Source of the DNA: a virus
IMG/VR virus record: IMGVR_UViG_3300047678_000079
Coordinates: 1-61,241 of that record
DNA: 61,241 nt
Strand: one strand, 5' to 3'
The notes below the pieces were generated by a model. The model had not been told where the DNA came from, made no database searches, and was given only the letters and a program-made list of their open reading frames with translations. The translations under genes were made by a program, and so were the position numbers. This document shows, piece by piece, positions 6,673 through 13,026 of this stretch (positions are counted from its first letter, which is position 1; each line of letters starts with the position of its first letter).

Positions 6673-7739
6673 GCAAAGCTCTCCATCGTGCAATGACACG
6701 TCTTCAGTCCGAATGCATGGCAATGAACATCGGGCAAAGCCTGATCGAAGCCAAGATCAAAGGGCTCTTGTTTGGCTATGACAAGCGATGGGGCAACCAG
6801 ACGTTCAACGTTCTTGAAGTTGAACAGATGATCACCGCCGACATGTGGAACCCAGAATCTGGGAGGATGTCACGGTCCTATTTGATGGCTGGCAAGCGAG
6901 ACGTTCTGTTGTCTGACGAACTCGGACAAACCCTGTTAATGGACCACAAAACGTGCTCTGAAGATATCACCGATCCGAGCGAGTCTTACTGGCGGCAGTT
7001 ATTGGTAGAGAATCAGCCAACTTACTACATGTTGATGGATCATCTCAATGCGCGGCGTGTCGATTACGCGTTGTGGGATGTGGTCCGAAAGCCATCAATC
7101 TCACCACGGCAAATAACCAAAGCAGAACGGGCAGAGATTGGGAAGTACAACGCATGGTTTGGACGCCCAGCAGAGCCATGCGACCGAGAAACATTTGACA
7201 TGTATGAGTCGCGTGTGGCTCATGACTGCACGGTGGTGCGGCCTGAATGGTACTTTCAACGCCGCCAGGTAGCCCGTCTAGACTCGCAGCTTATTGAGTG
7301 CGCTTCTGAGTCTTGGGAGATCGGGAAGGCAATGCTCGAAGAACGCAAGCGTACGCGTCACGTTCGCAACAGCGGTGCCTGCATGAATTATGGGTCGCCT
7401 TGCAAGTTCCTTGGTATCTGCTCCGGATATGACGAACCCGACTCAGACAACTGGAAGGTAAAGAAACAAGTTCACTCTGAGCTTCCAGAACTTCCTGGAG
7501 ATGGCAGGGACTTCCTAACGGTTAGCCGGATCAAGTCGTTTCAGTCCTGTCGCCGCAAACACTACTACGAATACGAACTAGGCATTGAGCGCGTCGATGC
7601 CAAAGAGCGCGAGACGCTCCAGTTCGGAATCGCTTGGCATATCGCGCTCGAAGAATGGTTCAACACAAAGAAAGAGGAACAGCATGTCAACAGCCTCGTC
7701 TCGGCCAACGGGGTCGAGTCCAGCGTTGCAGCTGTCTGA
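6669..7739 (+). CDS. PD-(D/E)XK (Cas4/RecB-like) nuclease with permuted order
   Basis: 356 residues. The catalytic core comes first: LMAGKRDVLL (Asp78) and LMDHKTCSED (Asp92, Lys94). The cysteine cluster C238, C245, C251 follows. Only then, at residues 286-330, comes the segment normally found at the N-terminus: SRIKSFQSCRRKHYYEYELG with C294, then LQFGIAWHIALEEW. All four Fe-S cysteines and the catalytic residues are thus present, but in circularly permuted order. It probably trims DNA ends for the recombination ATPase and ssDNA-binding protein encoded next. Confidence 0.8.
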   Translation: MSKALHRAMTRLQSECMAMNIGQSLIEAKIKGLLFGYDKRWGNQTFNVLEVEQMITADMWNPESGRMSRSYLMAGKRDVLLSDELGQTLLMDHKTCSEDITDPSESYWRQLLVENQPTYYMLMDHLNARRVDYALWDVVRKPSISPRQITKAERAEIGKYNAWFGRPAEPCDRETFDMYESRVAHDCTVVRPEWYFQRRQVARLDSQLIECASESWEIGKAMLEERKRTRHVRNSGACMNYGSPCKFLGICSGYDEPDSDNWKVKKQVHSELPELPGDGRDFLTVSRIKSFQSCRRKHYYEYELGIERVDAKERETLQFGIAWHIALEEWFNTKKEEQHVNSLVSANGVESSVAAV

Positions 7740-8553
7740 TATTCGGACGAGAGGGAACAAGCTTCCCAATCGCCATATCTGGCACGCCGTTGAAGGGTTT
7801 GGAAAGACGTCACTCGCCGCACAAGCGCCGGCGCCGATCTTTGCCATGACGCAAGGGGAAACCGGCCTCGAAACCCTTATCGATGCGGGACGGCTTCCTG
7901 AGATCGCCCATTTCCCTGAACTGCATCGGTGGCAAGAACTACGCGAAGCGGTTCGGGCCTTGACCAATCAACAGCACGAGTACAAGACATTTGTCCTCGA
8001 CACGTTGAACGGAGCAGAGCGGATGTGCCACCGGTTCATCACCGAGCGGGACTTTGATAGCAAAACGGATTCGTTCCTGAGCTACGGGAAAGGCCCAGAA
8101 GTTTCTCTGCCTGAGTGGACGATGTTTCTGGCCGATCTCGACAAGCTGCGCGAGACGAAACGGATGGCGATCATCTGCCTGACGCACACGAAAGTGAAAC
8201 CATTCAAGAATCCGAGTGGTCCGGACTACGACCGCTACACTCCGGACATGCACGAGAAGACATGGGGCCTGTCCCATAAGTGGGCGGATGTTGTTCTGTT
8301 CGGAAACTTCGAAGCAGTCGTGATGGGCGGCGCGGTGTTGTCGGACGAGCGCAAGAATCGCAAGGGGAAAGCCACCGATGTCGAGTGCGACCGGATGCTG
8401 TATTGTGAACGCAGAACAGCATTCGATGCCAAGAACCGCGTCGGTTTACCGGCATCGCTTCAGATCAGTTCCGATAGCGCCGTACAGGCGTGGGCGGATC
8501 TCATGATCGCCATCAAAGAAGGACGAAAGGCACAAGAAGGAGTAGCCTCGTAA
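7684..8553 (+). CDS. Sak4-like/AAA_24 recombination ATPase
   Basis: 289 residues. Walker A is VEGFGKTSLA (Lys41) and the Walker B strand is KTFVLDTLN; a later segment AIICLTHTKVKPF fits the sensor strand of RecA-like ATPases. Sak4 proteins promote single-strand annealing together with an ssDNA-binding protein, which is the next gene here. The start at 7684 follows AGAGGAA and overlaps the nuclease gene by 56 bases. Confidence 0.8.
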   Translation: MSTASSRPTGSSPALQLSDIRTRGNKLPNRHIWHAVEGFGKTSLAAQAPAPIFAMTQGETGLETLIDAGRLPEIAHFPELHRWQELREAVRALTNQQHEYKTFVLDTLNGAERMCHRFITERDFDSKTDSFLSYGKGPEVSLPEWTMFLADLDKLRETKRMAIICLTHTKVKPFKNPSGPDYDRYTPDMHEKTWGLSHKWADVVLFGNFEAVVMGGAVLSDERKNRKGKATDVECDRMLYCERRTAFDAKNRVGLPASLQISSDSAVQAWADLMIAIKEGRKAQEGVAS

Positions 8554-9092
8554 TGGCTTTCTACGAACATAAGATGCGCTATCGCTGCATCGTCACCGAT
8601 CAAGGTCTGGGTAAGAGCCAAGAGAAGCAGACGCCGTTCTTCTATATCAAGTTCGAACCGCAGGCGGTGATCACCGGACCGGATACGGAAGAACGCGTCC
8701 AGTCTTACGAACGCAACATGCAGCGTTACTTGACGGAAAAGACGCTCGATTACGCGATCTCTGATCTTGAAGCGCTCGGCATCATGGTCGATGCTCCCTC
8801 GCAGATCGACCTGAGCCATCCGAAGACATTCTCGATTGTTGGGCAGACCGTCGAGATGTATTGCCAGATCGAAGAAAAGGACGGCAAGCAATTCGAGAAG
8901 TGGTCAGTGGGTCGCAAGCCTGGGTCCGTGACATTCGAGCCCATCGCCAAGGATGACGCCAAGCTTCTCGACAACTTGTTTGGGGCGTCATTGAAGACTC
9001 GCCGGAAGATGTCTGAGGCTGAGAAGCCAAAGGCTATGACGGTACCTCGCGCGGATTCCGCCATGTTGGACGACGACGAGACGCCTTTCTGA
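8553..9092 (+). CDS. ssDNA-binding protein with SSB-type C-terminal tail
   Basis: 179 residues. The C-terminus MLDDDETPF closely resembles the acidic tip (DDDIPF) with which bacterial SSB recruits repair proteins. The body is strand-rich, as expected for an OB-like or DUF669-type protein, but I assign it mainly from the tail and its position behind nuclease and Sak4-like genes. Start at the ATG overlapping the previous TAA. Confidence 0.65.
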   Translation: MAFYEHKMRYRCIVTDQGLGKSQEKQTPFFYIKFEPQAVITGPDTEERVQSYERNMQRYLTEKTLDYAISDLEALGIMVDAPSQIDLSHPKTFSIVGQTVEMYCQIEEKDGKQFEKWSVGRKPGSVTFEPIAKDDAKLLDNLFGASLKTRRKMSEAEKPKAMTVPRADSAMLDDDETPF

Positions 9093-9101
9093 GCTGGATT
9101 T

Positions 9102-9198
9102 GCGGGAATAGCTCAACGGTAGAGCGGCGGAAAGCCAGTCCGCGTCGGTGCACGGGTGCAACCGTGCCGAGCAGGTTCAATTCCTGCATCTCGCTCCA
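9102..9198 (+). tRNA. tRNA-like element with long variable arm (Gly GCC-like, no U33)
   Basis: 97 nt ending in encoded CCA. Acceptor 9102-9108 pairs with 9188-9194 (six pairs including one G-U, one mismatch). D arm GCTC/GAGC (9111-9114/9122-9125). Anticodon stem 9127-9131/9139-9143 is perfect; its loop is AAGCCAG, giving GCC at 9134-9136, but position 33 is A instead of U. The variable region 9144-9170 folds into a 9-bp arm (TCG/CGA and GCACGG/CCGTGC). T arm GCAGG/CCTGC with loop TTCAATT. Gly tRNAs lack such an arm, so this may be a degenerate tRNA or a tRNA mimic. Confidence 0.65.
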
Positions 9199-9250
9199 AT
9201 TGAACGCCCGCCGCGAGCGTATCGCGGCAATCTCAAATCGAAAGGAATTT

Positions 9251-9445
9251 ATGACTGAACCAATCATGCAGTTTTTCGCATACGAGCACCTTCCGGCGCA
9301 TCTACAGGAAGCCTCGAAGCCGTTTGGCGAACTGGCCAAGTTGATCGTCGACAGTTTGCCGAGGAACCCGGAGCGGACCGTAGCCCTCCGCAAGCTTCTC
9401 GAATCGAAAGATGCGGCCGTCCGCGCAAAGCTTTTCAAGGATTGA
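9251..9445 (+). CDS. Acb2/Tad1-type cyclic nucleotide sponge (candidate anti-defence)
   Basis: 64 residues. The pattern FFAYEHLPAHLQEASKPF, ELAKLIVDSLPRNPERTVAL and RKLLESKDAAVRA matches my memory of the short helical-hairpin phage family that includes Acb2, which soaks up cyclic oligonucleotide signals of CBASS and Thoeris-type defences. This is recognition by eye, not by search. The start at 9251 has AAAGGA upstream. It sits directly downstream of the tRNA-like element, in an accessory-looking block. Confidence 0.6.
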   Translation: MTEPIMQFFAYEHLPAHLQEASKPFGELAKLIVDSLPRNPERTVALRKLLESKDAAVRAKLFKD

Positions 9446-9695
9446 TCTTTTCGTCGAGCCGAGCCGGTGAAGTTGCCGGTCGCGTGAATGGACAGGCTGA
9501 ACTCGATAGGCCGTCCCCCTAAGCATGCACGGGTTGAGTGTCATGAGAACGCCGGGAGACAAGCAGCATGCAAGACGAGCCGACCCTGGGTTGTGCGTCG
9601 CAGAGACGGCAATCTGGCTAAGGTGAGGGCGTGACGGCGGGAGAGACCGCTGACAGCCGGGAATAGACCGGCACTAAGATCCATCCGGAGATTCA
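9446..9695. ncRNA. Non-coding, possibly structured leader
   Basis: 250 bases with no convincing gene. Short hairpins can be drawn near the 3' end: GCGG-GAGAGA-CCGC and GCCGG-GAATAGA-CCGGC. The 7-mer GCATGCA occurs twice. A 17-codon frame starts at the ATG behind GGGAGA but is too short to judge. It may be the 5' leader of the next gene or an independent RNA; no known riboswitch or ribozyme consensus was seen. Confidence 0.3.
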
Positions 9696-10214
9696 ATGGA
9701 AACCGAAACAATTTCAATCGAGCACAAATACACCGACAAGGAAATGGCGCAACTCGCGCGTGAACAATCCGAGGCTCTCAGTGAGATCGGCACCCTGGAG
9801 CATCGCCTCTCCTCCGTCAAGAAAGACATCGCCGGGCGAATCGACGAGCGGAAGGCGTCGCTCCGGGCGAAGTCCAACCGCATCGCGTCCGGCGGCGAAT
9901 ACCGCGACGTCCGATGCCTACTGCTGAAGGAGCAGCCGACCGGCTACCAGATCGGGATCCGTGTGGACACGGCGCGGATCGTGAAGTACCGCCTCCTGCG
10001 GCACGACGAGCGGCAGATGGAACTCGCGGAAGGGCAGGAGCCTCAGCGCATGGTGGCGTCCGCGATTCTGACGGTGGACACGAAAGAGATGCCAATGGAA
10101 ACTTTCGAGGTGTTCCTGGTCCAGAAGGAACTCGAACTCCTCATCGACGGCGGGGCGAACGACTTCACTTTCACGCTGCTTCCGGAGCCCGAAACGGAAC
10201 CGGCAACCGCCTAA
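9696..10214 (+). CDS. Coiled-coil hypothetical protein
   Basis: 172 residues. Residues about 12-70 form a charged coiled coil (MAQLAREQSEALSEIGTLEH); the C-terminal half is strand-rich with an acidic Pro/Glu tail. Not recognised. It stands alone rather than coupled to a neighbour. Confidence 0.6.
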   Translation: METETISIEHKYTDKEMAQLAREQSEALSEIGTLEHRLSSVKKDIAGRIDERKASLRAKSNRIASGGEYRDVRCLLLKEQPTGYQIGIRVDTARIVKYRLLRHDERQMELAEGQEPQRMVASAILTVDTKEMPMETFEVFLVQKELELLIDGGANDFTFTLLPEPETEPATA

Positions 10215-10223
10215 GTCACCTGC

Positions 10224-10249
10224 GCGGAGGGCGAATCGTCGCCCCTCGC
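10224..10249 (+). terminator. GC-rich hairpin before HNH gene
   Basis: Arms 10224-10234 and 10239-10249 pair over 11 positions with one mismatch and one G-U around the loop ATCG. No T run follows, so it may be a weak terminator or an RNA structure that limits expression of the HNH gene. Confidence 0.45.
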
Positions 10250-10265
10250 AGAGGGGATTTGAATT

Positions 10266-11204
10266 GTGAAAACTCGCGTCACAAATGATGAGTTGGTATG
10301 CGCGTATCGGCATTTCGGAAGTGTTTGGAAGGCCGCTAAGCACCTAGGCATTGGCGGGCAGTCCGTATGGGAACGGCTGAAGCGACTTGACATTCCCATG
10401 CCAGCGTCTAAATGGACCACGGAGGAATTAGAGGAACTGCATACTCTTGCACCGTCATGCACTGTTGGGGAGATTGCTCGTCGTCTTGGGAGAAGTTATG
10501 CGGGCGTCGCATGCAAGATTTCAGAACTTCAAATCGGCGTTCGCTTCGGGAACTCTGTCCAGAAAAGAATCAAGCGCGGATCGGGAATGACTAAAGCAGC
10601 CACGGCAATCTACCTGAGGGATCTTAACGTTTTTGGGGGATCAATTCGTCAGTTCTGCGTCCAGCGCGGCCTAGATATCGAGTCATTGGTGCTTGGGATT
10701 CAAAGGCATCACCTTGCTGGCTGGGATGAGTACGCATCAAAACATTCAGAACTTCAGCCGAAACCATGCCCGCAATGCAAGCGTGACTTCATCCCAATGA
10801 ACCCAAAACAGGCGACATGCAGCCGTCGGTGCTCTGGGCTTCGGAGGAGCGACTTGAGGTACTTCGGAGGGCGCCGAAACGAAGCAGTCGGACTCCAGGA
10901 AGGTATCTGTCAATTGTGCGAAAGAGAGAGGCCGCGACTAGCCGCGCATCACATTCACGGTAAAGAAAACGACACAGAAAACCAACACCTAATCGCGCTC
11001 TGTGCCGGCTGCCATGGCTTAGTTGGGTCTCTCGGGGTGCGCTCTGACGTTCTTCGCCCAGAGTTCTGGGAAAACCTGATCGCTCTTGCTGCGCAAAGGA
11101 AGCTTGGGGATCGCCAAGTTAAACCGCTTGGCTTCTATACGTGCGTAGAAATCGAAGAACTCACGGAAGAAGACATTGAAGACGAAGACAACGAGGCCGC
11201 CTGA
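10266..11204 (+). CDS. HNH endonuclease with helix-turn-helix N-terminus
   Basis: 312 residues, GTG start. Residues 1-90 contain two helix-turn-helix-like repeats (SVWKAAKHLGIGGQSVWERL and TVGEIARRLGRSYAGVACKI). A CPQCKRDF/CSRRCSG zinc ribbon lies around 170-200. The HNH core is CQLCERERP, AAHHIHGKEND and ALCAGCH. This matches free-standing homing endonucleases of phages, which cut DNA at sites lacking their gene. Its AT content looks higher than the neighbours', consistent with recent arrival. Confidence 0.85.
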   Translation: MKTRVTNDELVCAYRHFGSVWKAAKHLGIGGQSVWERLKRLDIPMPASKWTTEELEELHTLAPSCTVGEIARRLGRSYAGVACKISELQIGVRFGNSVQKRIKRGSGMTKAATAIYLRDLNVFGGSIRQFCVQRGLDIESLVLGIQRHHLAGWDEYASKHSELQPKPCPQCKRDFIPMNPKQATCSRRCSGLRRSDLRYFGGRRNEAVGLQEGICQLCERERPRLAAHHIHGKENDTENQHLIALCAGCHGLVGSLGVRSDVLRPEFWENLIALAAQRKLGDRQVKPLGFYTCVEIEELTEEDIEDEDNEAA

Positions 11205-11371
11205 TGGACATCGACCTGGAGCGCGTGGAGACCCTCTGGCGCATGGCCGAGGAGTACGACGACGAATCGTACGACGGGCCTGCCTGGTTACGCGCCTTAG
11301 GCCAGCTCGATGTGTCCCTGGCATTGAAAATGGAACGAGCAGATCGCATCCGGGAGTTGGCCAAGCCATGA
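11204..11371 (+). CDS. Small hypothetical protein
   Basis: 55 residues, acidic and helical (ERVETLWRMAEEYDDESYDG). Coupled at both ends (TGATG, ATGA). Not recognised. Confidence 0.6.
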   Translation: MDIDLERVETLWRMAEEYDDESYDGPAWLRALGQLDVSLALKMERADRIRELAKP

Positions 11372-11784
11372 AGCTCCTCTCCTGGTCGCGCCCCAGCATT
11401 CGCGAGTACTCCTACACCGCCGAGGGGCGCAACGGGCGCCGCTACGAGATCAGTACCGCTGCCGGAGGCGTGTGCATGCTGGTCTGCACCGACGAGATGC
11501 GGCCGGTCCAGGGAACCCGCGCGAAGTGCGAGGAGCTGGCGGAAGCGTGGGAGAGTTCGCAGCGGGCGATGGATAAGTTGTTGGCGATGCCAACGCGGAT
11601 GAACTGCCCGAAGTGCAAGGGGCTTGGGTTCAAGGTGCAAGACGTTTTCAACATGGACAGCGAAACGCTATCCCTGAAGTGCGGCAAGGCGAACTGTGGG
11701 GAGTGGAGCTTACTGAGCGAGTGGAAGCAGGCCACAGCACAAGCATGGAAAAAGATGGCCGAGGAGCGGGGATTTATATGTTGA
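11368..11784 (+). CDS. Zinc-ribbon hypothetical protein
   Basis: 138 residues. CPKCKGLG near residue 78 and CGKANCGEW near 108 provide a likely four-Cys zinc site. The N-terminal half is strand-rich. Role unknown; coupled upstream. Confidence 0.6.
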   Translation: MKLLSWSRPSIREYSYTAEGRNGRRYEISTAAGGVCMLVCTDEMRPVQGTRAKCEELAEAWESSQRAMDKLLAMPTRMNCPKCKGLGFKVQDVFNMDSETLSLKCGKANCGEWSLLSEWKQATAQAWKKMAEERGFIC

Positions 11785-11963
11785 CACGTAGCAACAAAGT
11801 GGACTACACTTGGGCAATGGATGAGAGCGTAAGATTCCGCTGCGACACCGAAGACAAAGAGAAGTTCGAGGCGGCTGCGAAGTCCGCCAAGATGCCGCTT
11901 TCGAAGTGGATCCGCCAGCAGCTTGTGAAGGCCGCCGAGAAGGCTGCAAGGGCGAAGGGGTAA
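11778..11963 (+). CDS. Ribbon-helix-helix-like protein
   Basis: 61 residues. SVRFRCDTEDKEKFEAAAKS and LSKWIRQQLVKAA have the strand-helix-helix layout of CopG/MetJ-type repressors. An internal ATG (MDESVRFR) is an alternative start. It precedes the replication genes and could autoregulate them. Confidence 0.65.
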   Translation: MLTRSNKVDYTWAMDESVRFRCDTEDKEKFEAAAKSAKMPLSKWIRQQLVKAAEKAARAKG

Positions 11964-11967
11964 GTGT

Positions 11968-13026
11968 ATGGCGAAGCAGCCATCAATGCAGTTCTACCCC
12001 GGCGACTGGATGAAGGACCCAGCGCTGCGGTCGTGCGGGCTTGCGTCTAAGGGTCTATGGATTGATCTGCTGTGCCTAATGTGGGAAAGCCCAGAACGCG
12101 GGAAACTCCAGACGCAGATGGGGCGCCCAATGCAGCCTCAGCAAATCGCAAACGCATGCGGCGGCTCCAAGTCGGATATAGAAAAATGGATCAAGGAGCT
12201 TGAGGTGAACGGGGTTTTATCTCGCTCCGAAGATGGCTGCATCTGGTGTCGGCGGATGGTTCGAGACGAAGAGAACCGCAAGCGCCTAGTGGAAATAGGG
12301 AAGACGGGCGGAAATCCAAAGCTGGGCGTCGAATACAACATCCCAGGCTTCCTATACTTCGCCCAAAGATCGCGCGATGGAGCCGTCAAAATAGGGATCA
12401 GCGCGAACCCTTCCAAGCGCATCTATCAGCTTAGAAACAAAGAGCTATCTGGATCTGTAGAGTTGATCGGCCAGAAGTGGGTAGAAGACATGGGGAGCGA
12501 GGAAAAAAGGCTGCATGAAAGATTCAAGTCATGCGGAAGCGGAGAATGGTTTCTACTTACCGCTCCGCAAATCGCGGAACTCACCTCGGAACTTATTCCG
12601 CTTGACATTCAGCTTAAGCGGAATACGGGGCCTTCATCTTCTTCTTCAGCTTCTTCTTCTCCTTCAAAGAAAGAAAGTGTTTTCGCGGAAGAAGCAGAGG
12701 CCGGGCGGATCGCCGAGCAGATGTATGAGCGTCACCCGAAGAAGAAAGACCTCGTGCATGTATTCCCGATACTTCAGCGGATCGCTGAAAAGGGCGGCAT
12801 CCCGGAGCTGAAGAAGATCGACGCCGCTCATGCCATCAAGTGCAAAGATCCAAAGTGGGCAGACCCGCAGTACGTCCCATCACTGGCGATCTGGCTGGGC
12901 GACAAGGGATGGACTGAGAAGGGCTTGATCAATGAGGCCACCGGCAAGGAAGACATGATCCGCATCTGGGACAAGAAGAACAACTGCGAAAAGTGGGTGC
13001 GGATTGAGGACACCATCCCGGCATGA
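11968..13026 (+). CDS. Replication initiator/helicase loader with inserted GIY-YIG-like (T5orf172) domain
   Basis: 352 residues. Residues 1-118 look like the N-terminus of phage replication proteins (FYPGDWMKDPALR; winged-helix region; RRMVRDEENRKR; GGNPKL). Residues about 121-213 read as a T5orf172/MUG113 domain: GFLYFAQR, VKIGISANPSKRIYQLR, EKRLHERFKSCGSGEWF. A serine linker (SSSSSASSS) then leads to the C-terminal part that probably contacts the helicase. The gene directly precedes and overlaps dnaB. Whether the inserted domain cuts DNA is unknown. Confidence 0.7.
   Translation: MAKQPSMQFYPGDWMKDPALRSCGLASKGLWIDLLCLMWESPERGKLQTQMGRPMQPQQIANACGGSKSDIEKWIKELEVNGVLSRSEDGCIWCRRMVRDEENRKRLVEIGKTGGNPKLGVEYNIPGFLYFAQRSRDGAVKIGISANPSKRIYQLRNKELSGSVELIGQKWVEDMGSEEKRLHERFKSCGSGEWFLLTAPQIAELTSELIPLDIQLKRNTGPSSSSSASSSPSKKESVFAEEAEAGRIAEQMYERHPKKKDLVHVFPILQRIAEKGGIPELKKIDAAHAIKCKDPKWADPQYVPSLAIWLGDKGWTEKGLINEATGKEDMIRIWDKKNNCEKWVRIEDTIPA

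Noticed and set aside
12636-12670. CTT/TCT-rich repeat as a regulatory element
   Set aside because: It codes for the serine linker of the helicase loader.
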